A DNA stretch of 64,000 bases from Bacteriovoracaceae bacterium (GCA_947450475.1 CANFVK010000002.1:248001-312000); one strand, 5' to 3'; counted from the stretch's first letter, positions 43,231 through 53,175 are shown. The notes: generated by a model not told the origin, from the letters alone. Translations and numbers: made by a program.

Positions 43231-44367
43231 GTGAATTTCTTAATTAAAATAGAAGATGCCATCAATCGTTTTCTCATTTTTGTTTTCAACAAATTAGTTG
43301 GATTCACTCCAGATATTTTTTTTGATCTCCTAACTTTTTTAAAAACACTACCTCTTAGAATAATCGCACTCTTTAAAAATCATATTAATCCACGCCTTAG
43401 ACTGATTAAATTAAAATGCATCGGCTACTTCGAACACTACCTCACTATATTGAGGGGGAAATTTACTGCATTCTTTATTTATCTTCAATCAGAAGAATTT
43501 AAAAGCATTAGAAAAAGAGACTTAATTTTAAAGCCATTGAGATTTACTCGTTCTCACCCCATCCAGGGTTGTTTAACTTTGGTGGGGTGCTATTATTTTA
43601 TCATTGCTTTGAATCTTATCTATATTAATACTGATAAAATTATTACAGGCACTAAGGCCCAAAGGGGACCTGCATCTGTCGAAAGCGAAGAAAATAATGT
43701 TTTAATAGAATTCAAAAAGATAAAATTTGAAGTTGCCCTGCATGCTTCTGGACACGGAGGTGGGGAAGAGCATGGTACAGAATTAGTTTTCGATATAAAA
43801 ATCGAAGCCAACTCCCTCAAGGATAAGAAATTAATTGAGGAAATGGAAGAAAATTTACTTGAAGTGCTCGAAGATTTGGAGTTAACAGTCTCTCAAATTC
43901 CTCTGATTCCTGAAGATCAAAAGCAAATTGAAGAACTCATGACCAAAAAGCTGAACGAAGAGCTAAAAGAATATTCCCACGATCATGCGGTTAAAAGCTT
44001 AACCATAAAACAAATCCCACCGGGGAGACCTAGCTATTATCGCCAAACAGAGAAAATTGTAAGTGTAAAAGAAGTTAGTCTACAAATCTTTCTTGATGAT
44101 ACAAGACGTAATCGACAGGTTTATTTTGACTTTTCTTTGCTTACGACTAATCGAAATACTGTATTATTTATCAAAGATCATGAAGTCCAATTAAAAGATC
44201 ATTTAAACTCAAATATCGAGCCAATCCTCCACCGCCTCTTACAAGAAGAGGAGGGAAGATCGATTATTAAAGATAAAATCAAATCTGAAATTAATGAATT
44301 TCTCGAAAAACAAAAAGTGGAAGGAAAAGTTCAAGAGGTATACATCGATTCACTCATATCATCATGA
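43231..44367 (+). CDS. Membrane protein with two FliL-like domains
   Basis: A protein of 378 aa with GTG 43231 preceded by GGAGG; an earlier TTG at 43216 lies on the ribosome site itself. A long, basic, helical N-terminus (about 115 residues) is followed by one transmembrane segment (GCLTLVGCYYFIIALNLIYI). Two FliL-type domains follow: residues 155-270 (weaker) and 280-378 (EVQLKDHLNSNIEPILHRLL, then GKVQEVYIDSLISS). FliL stabilises flagellar stators; whether this acts on flagella is unknown. The 3' end overlaps the convergent gene by 37 bases. Confidence 0.72.
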   Translation: MNFLIKIEDAINRFLIFVFNKLVGFTPDIFFDLLTFLKTLPLRIIALFKNHINPRLRLIKLKCIGYFEHYLTILRGKFTAFFIYLQSEEFKSIRKRDLILKPLRFTRSHPIQGCLTLVGCYYFIIALNLIYINTDKIITGTKAQRGPASVESEENNVLIEFKKIKFEVALHASGHGGGEEHGTELVFDIKIEANSLKDKKLIEEMEENLLEVLEDLELTVSQIPLIPEDQKQIEELMTKKLNEELKEYSHDHAVKSLTIKQIPPGRPSYYRQTEKIVSVKEVSLQIFLDDTRRNRQVYFDFSLLTTNRNTVLFIKDHEVQLKDHLNSNIEPILHRLLQEEEGRSIIKDKIKSEINEFLEKQKVEGKVQEVYIDSLISS

Positions 44368-45683
44368 GTTTTTGAGGATAATGATTTTCGATTGTCTAAC
44401 AAGGCTTTTAGAGTATTGGGGCTGATATCTAACATTTTTGATGCTTTTTTTAAATTTTTATCTAACTTCATAAAAACATTCAAGCAATAATCCATCTTTA
44501 TTTCTTCCAACGATTTAAAATAATTAATTTCACTTTGACTAATAATTTTATTGTCGCTTAATAAATCAAAATCTGTTTTATCTCTTAAAATTTTCTTTCC
44601 ACCTGCCATGATTTTCTTTCTTAAGAGATGGGATTGAAGCTGCCTAATATTGCCAGGCCAAGAACATTCCTGATAAAAAGAAATAAGTTCATCTGATAAA
44701 ACTACAAAATGATTTTTTTCAAAATCCAAACAGAGTGACTTAATCTTAGCACTGTCATCCTTCAGGCTAGGCAGTCTTAGGACTTCGCCAGAGCACAATC
44801 TAAAATAAAAATCTTTCCGCATCTTCCCTCGCTCCACTTGATTTTTTAAATCACTTCCTGAAGCAAAAATTAAGCGAACATCAGCCTTTTGAAAATAACT
44901 TCCACCGACCGCACGCAATTCAAAATGATCAAGAAACAGTAACAACTTGGTTTGTAGTTCCATACTCAAAGAATCAATTTCATCGAGAAACAGTGTCCCT
45001 CTGTGAGCCTCCAAAATAGCTCCCTTTTTATCGGCTATGGCACCAGTAAACGCCCCTTTAACATGTCCAAAGAGTTCCGATTCAATCAGGGTAGGAGCAA
45101 ATGAAGAAAGATTGATAGGTACAAATGCTCCGCTTCTTCCACTTTGTTGATGAATAGATTTTGCTAACGTCGTTTTCCCTGTACCGGTTTGTCCTTCTAA
45201 TAAAATATTTAAAGAACTTTTGATGATTTCATCTGCTAATAAATTTGTACTTTCTAATAATTGCAATTGAGACTTTGGTTTTAAAAAATGAATTCGATTA
45301 AATCCAATTTCCAAGACATCTCCCCTTTCTAAATAGGCTTCGAAACACTGATTTCCATTTAACTTAAAAGGAAACTCTCCACAGCTTTTTACCAGATAGC
45401 GTGACTTATCTGAAAACCCTCCGGCCTTAAAGTGAGGAATGAGCATCAATTCAAATTCAGCGCTGGGATATTCAAAAACGGGAAGATGAATTTCAGCTGT
45501 TTTAAAATCAAAAAAGAATTTACTGGCAGTTTTAATTTTATACTTTGTTCGTTTAAGCCTTATTGTTCTTTTGCGCTCTTGAAATAAATCTAGTACAAAG
45601 TCATCATCTTCTCGAACTCCTTTTATACCAATTGATGTTTCAAGTGTATGATTTAGAACGCGCTTTCGCTCAACAACTTCCAT
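44331..45683 (-). CDS. Sigma-54-dependent transcription activator with FHA-like N-terminus
   Basis: A protein of 450 aa, with start ATG 45683 behind AAGGGG. AAA+ domain: Walker A EGQTGTGKTTLAKS, the sigma-54-contacting GHVKGAFTGA loop, Walker B LFLDEIDSL and the GNIRQLQSHL segment. A Fis-like helix-turn-helix closes it (KKASKMLDISPNTLKALLDN). The N-terminal 170 residues lack a receiver domain and look like a beta-rich, FHA-like sensor (ERGDVLEIGFNRIHFL). It activates RpoN promoters with unknown targets. Confidence 0.88.
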   Translation of the reverse strand: MEVVERKRVLNHTLETSIGIKGVREDDDFVLDLFQERKRTIRLKRTKYKIKTASKFFFDFKTAEIHLPVFEYPSAEFELMLIPHFKAGGFSDKSRYLVKSCGEFPFKLNGNQCFEAYLERGDVLEIGFNRIHFLKPKSQLQLLESTNLLADEIIKSSLNILLEGQTGTGKTTLAKSIHQQSGRSGAFVPINLSSFAPTLIESELFGHVKGAFTGAIADKKGAILEAHRGTLFLDEIDSLSMELQTKLLLFLDHFELRAVGGSYFQKADVRLIFASGSDLKNQVERGKMRKDFYFRLCSGEVLRLPSLKDDSAKIKSLCLDFEKNHFVVLSDELISFYQECSWPGNIRQLQSHLLRKKIMAGGKKILRDKTDFDLLSDNKIISQSEINYFKSLEEIKMDYCLNVFMKLDKNLKKASKMLDISPNTLKALLDNRKSLSSKTHDDMSESMYTS

Positions 45684-45781
45684 AACTTTTCCCCTTTTTA
45701 AGTGACTTCGAAAGAGATTCAAACCTGATGCCAAATTCAAGAAGTGCAAAATAGTTGAGAATAGATTAAGATAAGTTCTAA

Positions 45782-46471
<690 letters not shown>

Positions 46472-46474
46472 TAG

Positions 46475-46831
46475 TTAATCTTCTTTCTGCTTAGTCGAGT
46501 TTTTATTGAGTGGAAGTTGTTTAGAAATATCTTCAGGTCCGGAGCTGAATTTAATTTTATTTACCTGATTCTCAATATCCTCTAAATCGCGCTTGCAGGC
46601 TTTTGCGGTATGAAGAAGCGCACGCACTTTAACTGAATCCCAATGGACTTCTTCAGTTTCAATTCCTTTTTCTAAAAGCCTGCCGAGCTCTTCGTAAGTT
46701 TCTTTCAAGTGGGCATTGGTTCTTGAAGCTGTAAGCATTTTTTTACCAATCATACTGGTCTTAATGACTTCTTGATGAAAATGAAAAATCCAATGATTTA
46801 ATTTATTTTTCCAATTATTGTGATTATTCAT
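46475..46831 (-). CDS. Small cytoplasmic protein of unknown function
   Basis: A protein of 118 aa, helical, rich in Lys, Glu and Asn, without signal peptide. Residues 15-80 are predicted amphipathic helix (RTNAHLKETYEELGRLLEKG). The tail is low-complexity and polar. No family is recognised. It is convergent with engB three bases away and divergent from the acyltransferase gene. Confidence 0.6.
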   Translation of the reverse strand: MNNHNNWKNKLNHWIFHFHQEVIKTSMIGKKMLTASRTNAHLKETYEELGRLLEKGIETEEVHWDSVKVRALLHTAKACKRDLEDIENQVNKIKFSSGPEDISKQLPLNKNSTKQKED

Positions 46832-46987
46832 GCTTGATACCGCCCTGCCTTACTAAACAAAAATACATTTTGGTTCGTCTTGAGTATAACTTTTGAGTCC
46901 TTCCTTGTGAAGATTGAATATTTTGATAGCATGATGGTTAATAATTGCTCAATTAGGCGATAATGCTCGAGCGAGTTAGTTGGTTAT

Positions 46988-47785
46988 ATGTTTACCGAAT
47001 TAAATGAAATAGAAAGAGTTTTAGCTGATAAATACGGTCACCAAAGGGATCCCTGGGGACTTGAGCCAAAGCGGGCGATTGCCGACTTAAAAATGTTATG
47101 GCCAATTTATCGTTATTATTTCAACGTACGAGTTCACGACAAAGATCGAGTTCAAGACAAACCCTATATGGTTGTCTCCAATCATACCGGCCAAATCCCC
47201 ATCGACGGAATGCTCATATGTACCGCGTTTGCTACAGAAGTGCAGGGACCTCGCATTCTAAGGCCTCTTGTAGAGCGATTTCTGTCCTCATTGCCATTTC
47301 TGGGCAAATGGTCTAGCGAGGGCGGTGCCGTTTTAGGCGATCGGCGCAATTGTCTTAATTTACTAAAGCGTGGAGAATCGGTATTAATATTTCCAGAAGG
47401 AGTGCAAGGTATAGCTAAAAGTCCAAAAGATTTTTATAAACTGCAAAGATTTACGCGAGGATTTTTGCGAATGGCCATTGCTTCAAAAGCTGAAATTCTA
47501 CCTGTGGCAGTGGTGGGAGCAGAAGAATTTTATCCATTTGTTTTTCATTTTAAAAAATTGGCTAAATTTTTAAAATTACCTGCTCTCCCGATATCTCCTC
47601 ATCTTTTCCCTTTGCCTTCTCCGGTAGATATTTATATCGGCAATCCCTATTCACTTCCTCCTGAATTAAGTATTGATGCTCTTGATGAAGACCTAGAACC
47701 TCATCTTATCGAAATTGAAAAGCGCATACAAAACCTCACTACCAATGGATTAAATAATCGTAGGACTCTTTTTAAGCGATCTTAA
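46988..47785 (+). CDS. PlsC-like acyltransferase
   Basis: A protein of 265 aa. Motif I is NHTGQIPIDG, a spaced His-Asp pair as in several lysophospholipid acyltransferases, and a later FPEG (VLIFPEGVQG) is motif III. A basic N-terminus precedes it. It likely acylates a glycerophospholipid or similar lipid at the inner membrane. The gene is followed three bases later by an epimerase-like gene. No strong ribosome site is seen. Confidence 0.85.
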   Translation: MFTELNEIERVLADKYGHQRDPWGLEPKRAIADLKMLWPIYRYYFNVRVHDKDRVQDKPYMVVSNHTGQIPIDGMLICTAFATEVQGPRILRPLVERFLSSLPFLGKWSSEGGAVLGDRRNCLNLLKRGESVLIFPEGVQGIAKSPKDFYKLQRFTRGFLRMAIASKAEILPVAVVGAEEFYPFVFHFKKLAKFLKLPALPISPHLFPLPSPVDIYIGNPYSLPPELSIDALDEDLEPHLIEIEKRIQNLTTNGLNNRRTLFKRS

Positions 47786-47788
47786 AAT

Positions 47789-48742
47789 ATGAATCAAAAA
47801 ATTAAATCAGTTCTCATAATCGGAATTCAAGGGGCGCTAGCAAAAATTACTGCGGAATTGCTTATAAAAAAACATCCTCAAATTAAAATACATGGAGTCG
47901 ACTCAAGGCCCATCACAGATATTGCAATTCGCCCTCAACTCACTCATCATCAAATTAAATATACTCGAACTAATTTTGAAAAAATTTTTCGTGAACATCA
48001 TTTTGATACAATATTGCACTTAGGCCGCTTAGGACATTCACCGGCCATTGGAAACATCAATAAACGCATTGATATAAATCTCATTGGAACCAATAGCATA
48101 TTGGAATTAGCTCAAAAATTTCATGCCAGCAAAGTTGTGATTCTTAGCACTCATCATGTGTACGGCGCTCATCCAGATAACCCCATGTTTATCAAAGAAG
48201 ATGCACCTCTGAGAGGAAGCTTTAAATATGCAGAACTCAGAGATGTGGTGGAAATGGATCAAATGTGCACCAACTGGATGTGGAAAAATCAAAATGAAAT
48301 TGAAACCATTGTACTTAGACCTTGCAATATAATCGGGCCTCAGATTAAAAATTCGATTACTCAATACCTGCGTTCTCCCTACGCTCCTATTCCAATAGAT
48401 TTTAATCCGATGTTTCAATTTATTCATGAATTCGATATGGCATCAATTATCGTGGAAGCTGCTGATAAATTAAAAACTGGAATTTATAATGTTGCGGCCG
48501 ATGATGTCATTAGCCTAAGCGAGGCAGCGGAGATCATTGCCGTGAAAAAGTTGAGAATTCCTATTGTACTAGTCGAACAATTGGCTAAATTTGTAACTCC
48601 GGCCTGGAAATTTCCTCACTATCTTATAAGTTATCTAAAGTTTTCAGCAACTTTAGACAACTCTGAAATTAAGAAAAATTTGGGAGAAGACATTTTTCGT
48701 TTTAATGCCAAAGAAGCGATTGAACTTTTGAAATATCGTTGA
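47789..48742 (+). CDS. NAD-dependent epimerase/dehydratase family protein (SDR)
   Basis: A protein of 317 aa. An N-terminal Rossmann start (VLIIGIQGALAKITAELLI) with a degenerate glycine motif, and the extended-SDR segments LHLGR, STHHVYG and LRPCNIIGPQ. The usual YxxxK catalytic pair appears as YAELR, so the lysine is replaced. Substrate unknown. It probably shares a transcript with the preceding acyltransferase. Confidence 0.82.
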   Translation: MNQKIKSVLIIGIQGALAKITAELLIKKHPQIKIHGVDSRPITDIAIRPQLTHHQIKYTRTNFEKIFREHHFDTILHLGRLGHSPAIGNINKRIDINLIGTNSILELAQKFHASKVVILSTHHVYGAHPDNPMFIKEDAPLRGSFKYAELRDVVEMDQMCTNWMWKNQNEIETIVLRPCNIIGPQIKNSITQYLRSPYAPIPIDFNPMFQFIHEFDMASIIVEAADKLKTGIYNVAADDVISLSEAAEIIAVKKLRIPIVLVEQLAKFVTPAWKFPHYLISYLKFSATLDNSEIKKNLGEDIFRFNAKEAIELLKYR

Positions 48743-48780
48743 CGAGAGAAGCTCTTTCTCATAGTATAAATCCTCAATAT

Positions 48781-48864
48781 GCCTCGGTGATGAAATGGTA
48801 GACTTGATAGATTCAAAATCTGTTGTCGAAAGGCGTGCCGGTTCGAGTCCGGCCCGAGGCACCA
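48781..48864 (+). tRNA. tRNA-Leu (anticodon CAA)
   Basis: Acceptor GCCTCGG with CCGAGGC, anticodon loop TTCAAAA (CAA), a long variable arm, T-arm GCCGG/CCGGC around TTCGAGT, and encoded CCA at 48862-48864. It lies 38 bases after the SDR stop. Confidence 0.95.
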
Positions 48865-48895
48865 TTGCTTGTATGCGTTTGGGAGTGCTGGATTT

Positions 48896-50092
48896 ATGAT
48901 TCCGATGGAAATCTCCAGGTCTTTAAAGCTCTCTACAACTAAAGCGATTCTCCTTTTTATTCAAGTTGTACTATTTTTGGTTCTCTTTTTTCCAGAAGCA
49001 CAAAAAGTTTCAGCAACCATACTATGGACCAATTTTCTCATATTAATTCCAACAAACTATTTTATTTTTTTCAGCGATAAACTTCAGCGACTAACAGCTC
49101 CCGCATTTTTTAAAAGAGCTCTGCTTATTCAAATGCTCATGCATTTTTGTATATTTGGTTATTGGGGTTATTATAATCATAAGGTTCTTGAACACATTCC
49201 TCTCATTGTTCACCAAATGGCGTTTGTGCATTTGTTTTATTTTTTTTGCTGTATGTTTTTTAACAAGAAATTTGTTTTGAGTCTTTCATTGATTCCACTA
49301 ACAAATAGTATCAACCTTTTTGTCTGGTTTAGCCCAAAAATTTACATTGCTCACATTGTGCTCTTAATTTTGGCAATTTTAGCAAAACTTTTTGTTACTC
49401 GAAAAATTAATGGAAAGCAGTCTCATATTTTCAATCCCTCAGCTATCGTACTTTGCTTGGCGATTGTGGTTTTGATTTTATTTCCTCGGGTGCATGAAAT
49501 TTATTACGGACCCGAAATCGGTGCATTTTGGCTGATCATGCCTAACTTTGATCTCTTTTTATTTGTCCTTAGCTGCATTACGCTTTGGACACCAAATCGT
49601 TACTTGATATCCATCGGAGCGATCGGCTTTCTAATCGGTGCTGACTTCATTACCGACTTCGCTACTGGCATGCCATTAATCGCAGAACTGGCCAAGGGCA
49701 GCGTTTTATTGGGAACAACTTTACTCATAGCTGATCCGGCGACTTCTCCAAATACAAAACTTGGCCAAATTCTTTTTGGATTAACCTACGGCTTTTCAAT
49801 TGCCATCGCCTTTACAATTTTTTCATATTTTTTATGGAATACTTATTACGATAAATTGTTTTTTGTTTGCTTACTCAATTACTTCTCACCCCACTTTGAT
49901 CGCTTGGGCAACTGGATAAAAGCGAAAATTCCCAATGCTCATGAATTATCGCGCTTTGGAAAGCGTGAAGTTTTACTGGCCTTCTATCTTTTTTTCTTTT
50001 GGTTTATTTACCCAAGATTCGAAAGACGCACACCACCACCATTTTTTATGAATTGGTATAGTTTAAAATCGTTAGTCAGTTCAGGCAATTAA
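48896..50092 (+). CDS. RnfD/NqrB-like polytopic membrane protein, orphan
   Basis: A protein of 398 aa. The start is ATG 48896, with GGGAG and GGA upstream; the longer frame starts at a TTG just after the tRNA. About ten hydrophobic segments are seen. HIFNPSAIVLCLAIV and GSVLLGTTLLIADPATSPNT match the NqrB/RnfD ion-pump subunits. The covalent-FMN SGAT motif of those subunits is not obvious. No other rnf or nqr gene is nearby, so it is not part of a full complex here. Function unknown. Confidence 0.7.
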   Translation: MIPMEISRSLKLSTTKAILLFIQVVLFLVLFFPEAQKVSATILWTNFLILIPTNYFIFFSDKLQRLTAPAFFKRALLIQMLMHFCIFGYWGYYNHKVLEHIPLIVHQMAFVHLFYFFCCMFFNKKFVLSLSLIPLTNSINLFVWFSPKIYIAHIVLLILAILAKLFVTRKINGKQSHIFNPSAIVLCLAIVVLILFPRVHEIYYGPEIGAFWLIMPNFDLFLFVLSCITLWTPNRYLISIGAIGFLIGADFITDFATGMPLIAELAKGSVLLGTTLLIADPATSPNTKLGQILFGLTYGFSIAIAFTIFSYFLWNTYYDKLFFVCLLNYFSPHFDRLGNWIKAKIPNAHELSRFGKREVLLAFYLFFFWFIYPRFERRTPPPFFMNWYSLKSLVSSGN

Positions 50093-50445
50093 GAGAAACT
50101 TTTAACTGTCTCTAAAAGGTGATCAAGCTCTAGTGGCTTGCTGATGAAAGTTGCAATTTTAGAATTTTTTAGATTTTCTTCACATTGATCTTGGGCAGAC
50201 ATGGCGACAACCGGAATAGAGTTCCACATAGGATTTTTCAATAATTCTTCACGAAATTTGTATCCATCCATTACTGGCATCATCATGTCCATTAAGATCA
50301 GATCTGGGACACTAGATTCGAGCGCCTGAAGGCCCTCAACGCCATTAGTTCCATAGGTTACCTCATAGTCCTCGCTTTCAAAAGCTTCGACCAAGAGTTC
50401 TCTGATTGAAATGTCATCTTCTACAATGAGTATTTTTTTAGACAT
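50089..50445 (-). CDS. CheY-like stand-alone response regulator
   Basis: A protein of 118 aa with a single receiver domain: acidic pocket VEDDISIREL, phospho-Asp in LILMDMMMPVMDGY, a Ser (AMSAQ) in place of the conserved Thr, and Lys in FISKPLEL. It has no output domain, so it acts by protein contact. No kinase lies nearby. Its stop overlaps the convergent RnfD-like stop by four bases. Confidence 0.92.
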   Translation of the reverse strand: MSKKILIVEDDISIRELLVEAFESEDYEVTYGTNGVEGLQALESSVPDLILMDMMMPVMDGYKFREELLKNPMWNSIPVVAMSAQDQCEENLKNSKIATFISKPLELDHLLETVKSFS

Positions 50446-50483
50446 GCTGTTATTATGAATGAAAGAAAAAATTAAATATAGAA

Positions 50484-50507
50484 TAAAAATCTGACAAAAC
50501 TTGTCAG
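50484..50507 (-). terminator. Probable terminator of the 50550 gene
   Basis: A 7-bp perfect stem CTGACAA/TTGTCAG with a 3-base loop, followed on the minus strand by ATTTTTATT. It lies 42 bases after the stop at 50550. Confidence 0.7.
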
Positions 50508-50549
50508 TTGTTTTAACTATATCTAACTAGGTTTCAAGGATTTGGACGA

Positions 50550-51011
50550 TTATTCTTTCAGCTCACAAACTATGCGTTTGTGTACGTCTCGCCCTAAATA
50601 AGAACCATCTGCGTCACTTTTTAGCAGTTTACCCTCTAGGTAAATCTTTGAAACAAAACTTCCCACATGGGCTCCTAAAAAATAAACCTCCGCATCTGAA
50701 GTGACAAATCCTGCATCACAGCGAGCACTAGCATCTATCCTTACAGTTACGCCAACTCGTGGAAGTGTTTCTTTGCGAGATATTTTTTGACTATTAGACT
50801 TAATGACGTCTTCTCGGCTCTGGCCAGTTTCATCATCAATGTATTGAACATTGTAAACTTGATAATCATTTTCCTGATGTTGATCGATTATATACTCGCC
50901 TTTCATTTGGCGAATTTCTGAATGACAATGGTGATATCTTCCTTGAAGGATTGGGCATGCCAATAGCGCAGAAGAAAACATAAAAAAAGACAGAGAGACT
51001 ATAAGCTTCAT
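50550..51011 (-). CDS. Secreted cysteine-containing protein of unknown function
   Basis: A protein of 153 aa. AGGA is spaced 8 bases before the ATG. A signal peptide (MKLIVSLSFFMFSSALLA) precedes a mature domain with four cysteines (ACPILQGRYHHCHSEIR, DASARCDAG and the final RIVCELKE), two possible disulphides and a beta-rich pattern. No family is recognised. A hairpin terminator follows. Confidence 0.68.
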   Translation of the reverse strand: MKLIVSLSFFMFSSALLACPILQGRYHHCHSEIRQMKGEYIIDQHQENDYQVYNVQYIDDETGQSREDVIKSNSQKISRKETLPRVGVTVRIDASARCDAGFVTSDAEVYFLGAHVGSFVSKIYLEGKLLKSDADGSYLGRDVHKRIVCELKE

Positions 51012-51092
51012 GATTGAGTCCTAGATGCAAAAATAGTTGTTACCAACAAATGCAATCATAGGTCTAAGCTATAAGTCCTCTGTTATTTTCTT

Positions 51093-51863
51093 TCATTTAC
51101 TGATGGTTTTTGAATCTTTGGACCATTCAGGCGGGTTATAACCATTAGGTGTTTTAATCTCTTTACCACCCCTTGGACCATTATTAATGCCTGAACTAGT
51201 ATCTTTTTTCGCTGCATTGATTTCTGGCGCCAGAACTAAAAGATCTTCTGTGAGCTTTTTATAGACATCTGCCGAGGCATCAAGAGATTTGTCTTTTCTT
51301 TTTACGCAGGTGATTTCGATATATTTTCTGACGGTAAATTTTAAATCTTCATCCCGATATAATTCTGGTTCCTTACTAACTACACCTAAAAAATTGGTGT
51401 CTAGTACAATTCCTTTTTTATCGGCATCATTAGGCATAATCTCTGCAGAGATGACACTCTTTACTGATTTTTCATAACCTAGATATGAACATAATGCGTC
51501 CCCATCAGTGATTCTTTTTTCTTTAGCCGGTCTAAATCGATAATCAATTCTCATGGCATAAAATGGTTTTCCAAATCCCGCATCAAAAAGTTCATCTTGG
51601 CTGAATTTTTTAACTTCAATATTATCTTTTTTTCTAGCTTCAATTTCGCCTTCAGTTTTTTCCGTTTGATCTTTTATTATTTTATTTGCTTCCTTTTCTT
51701 TAGCGTATTCAGAAACACCAAACTTTTCCTGGCATTTTTTTATTTGCTCGGGAGTTGAGTTGCCACTTTCGATAAGTTCATCACACAAGTTCTTGGAAGC
51801 AGCTTGGATGCTTGAAGCAGAAATTGTTAAAAGAATAAGAGCGAAATATTTTAATTTAGTCAT
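51093..51863 (-). CDS. Secreted protein of unknown function
   Basis: A protein of 256 aa, with start ATG 51863 behind GAGGAT; the frame can be extended to a GTG. The signal peptide ends near SIQAA. Residues 25-75 form a charged helical region (EKEANKIIKDQTEKTEGEIE), then a mixed domain with cysteines, and a Gly/Pro-rich, low-complexity end. No family is recognised. It follows the 50550 gene in the same direction but is not obviously coupled. Confidence 0.65.
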   Translation of the reverse strand: MTKLKYFALILLTISASSIQAASKNLCDELIESGNSTPEQIKKCQEKFGVSEYAKEKEANKIIKDQTEKTEGEIEARKKDNIEVKKFSQDELFDAGFGKPFYAMRIDYRFRPAKEKRITDGDALCSYLGYEKSVKSVISAEIMPNDADKKGIVLDTNFLGVVSKEPELYRDEDLKFTVRKYIEITCVKRKDKSLDASADVYKKLTEDLLVLAPEINAAKKDTSSGINNGPRGGKEIKTPNGYNPPEWSKDSKTISK

Positions 51864-51974
51864 CGGAATCCTCACTTAATCTAATGGTAGCGATACTAGA
51901 GATCAGAATCAACTCAGCTGACTTTCGAGGCAAATCTGACCGATTACCGAGTAAACCGATCAAGAAAAAAAGAG

Positions 51975-52610
51975 CTATATGGTTACTTTTATGTCAGTAA
52001 TAATAAACGGCTTAGGATCAACCACAAATTTTTTTTCGGCCTCTTCATATTCAAAACGATAAACCACACAATTAGGAATCGGTAACAACGGATGATCTTC
52101 TGGCAAAAAACTATGAAGGATGTTGCGCATGGCCCCTCCGTGGGTACTAAGACCAAAATGTTGATGACTACTTGAATCTATCAATTCAAGTAAAACTTGC
52201 TCAAAACGCTCTCGCGCCATAAGGCGAGTTTCGCCACCAGGAAAACCGACGTGATCATATTGTTTTTTAAATGATCCAAGTTGACTCCAAAGCTCTTTAC
52301 CGTACTTTTTTACAGCTTCTTCAAAAATCATTCCTTCTGCATCCCCATAGCTCATCTCTCTCAAGCGCGAATCGACAATGAGTGGAATTCTTTTTTTATC
52401 AGCAACCAAGTTTCCGGTTTTCAAGGCCCTGGTTAAATCGCTACTGACAATAACATCAAGTTGAAAATCTTGTAGTTTTTCTGCCAATTCTTTTGCCTGC
52501 TGTAGACCTGTAAAATTTAGATCTACATTGGTATGGCCTTGGCAACGACGCTCTTTATTCCAATCGGTTTCACCATGACGAAAAATATAAAACACTCTGT
52601 TCATACTCAC
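51975..52610 (-). CDS. Histidine-phosphatase family protein (phosphoglycerate-mutase-like)
   Basis: A protein of 211 aa. The catalytic RHG (YIFRHGETDWN) is at residue about 10, with NVDLNFTGLQQAKELAE and later GLSTHGGAMRNIL supplying the second His. These enzymes cleave phosphomonoesters such as alpha-ribazole phosphate; the substrate is not evident here. The GTG at 52610 has AGGAT 7 bases away. It is divergent from hemJ. Confidence 0.88.
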   Translation of the reverse strand: MSMNRVFYIFRHGETDWNKERRCQGHTNVDLNFTGLQQAKELAEKLQDFQLDVIVSSDLTRALKTGNLVADKKRIPLIVDSRLREMSYGDAEGMIFEEAVKKYGKELWSQLGSFKKQYDHVGFPGGETRLMARERFEQVLLELIDSSSHQHFGLSTHGGAMRNILHSFLPEDHPLLPIPNCVVYRFEYEEAEKKFVVDPKPFIITDIKVTI

Positions 52611-52638
52611 TAATCTATCCTAATATCCTAAATAATGT

Positions 52639-53175
52639 ATGAATTATTTAGTCTTTAAATCTCTCCATATTATCGCGGTTGTAACCTGGTTTGCTGGTTT
52701 ATTTTATATGCCAAGGCTGTTTGTCTATTATGCCGAAGCCAATGAAAAAGCAGAAATTGAAAAAAACACGCTGCAAAATCAATTCAAAATCATGCAACGA
52801 CGACTATGGTTTGGAATCACTTGGCCCTCTGCATTGGCAGTGCTTCTTTTGGGTTCTTCACTTATTCCGAACTTTTGGCCTATCACTCATCATCCTTGGC
52901 TCATATCCAAATTGGTTTTTGTTGTTGGTCTATACGGTTATCAATTTTTTCTTCATGACATTTACAAAAAGCAACAAACTGATCGTCCGACCTATTCACC
53001 GATGGCCCTAAGAATCATAAATGAGATTTCTACCATTTTTTTAGTTGCTATCGTATTTTTAGTCGTTCTAAAAGATGTACTCTCGATGCTCTACGGATTA
53101 ATAGGGCTTATTCTCTTCGTTGCATTGCTCTTGATTTCGATTAAAATTTATAAAAAGCTAAGAGTAAACCAATAA
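52639..53175 (+). CDS. hemJ: Protoporphyrinogen oxidase HemJ
   Basis: A protein of 178 aa with about four transmembrane segments. The N-terminus KSLHIIAVVTWFAGLFYMPRLFVYYAE, with its conserved His, and the RRLWFGITWPS segment match HemJ, which oxidises protoporphyrinogen IX in the haem pathway. It has no signal peptide, as expected. It is divergent from the phosphatase gene 28 bases away. Confidence 0.9.
   Translation: MNYLVFKSLHIIAVVTWFAGLFYMPRLFVYYAEANEKAEIEKNTLQNQFKIMQRRLWFGITWPSALAVLLLGSSLIPNFWPITHHPWLISKLVFVVGLYGYQFFLHDIYKKQQTDRPTYSPMALRIINEISTIFLVAIVFLVVLKDVLSMLYGLIGLILFVALLLISIKIYKKLRVNQ

Noticed and set aside
48653..48865. Minus-strand 70-aa open frame starting MVPRAGLEPARLSTT
   Set aside because: It is the familiar false frame read from the complement of tRNA-Leu.
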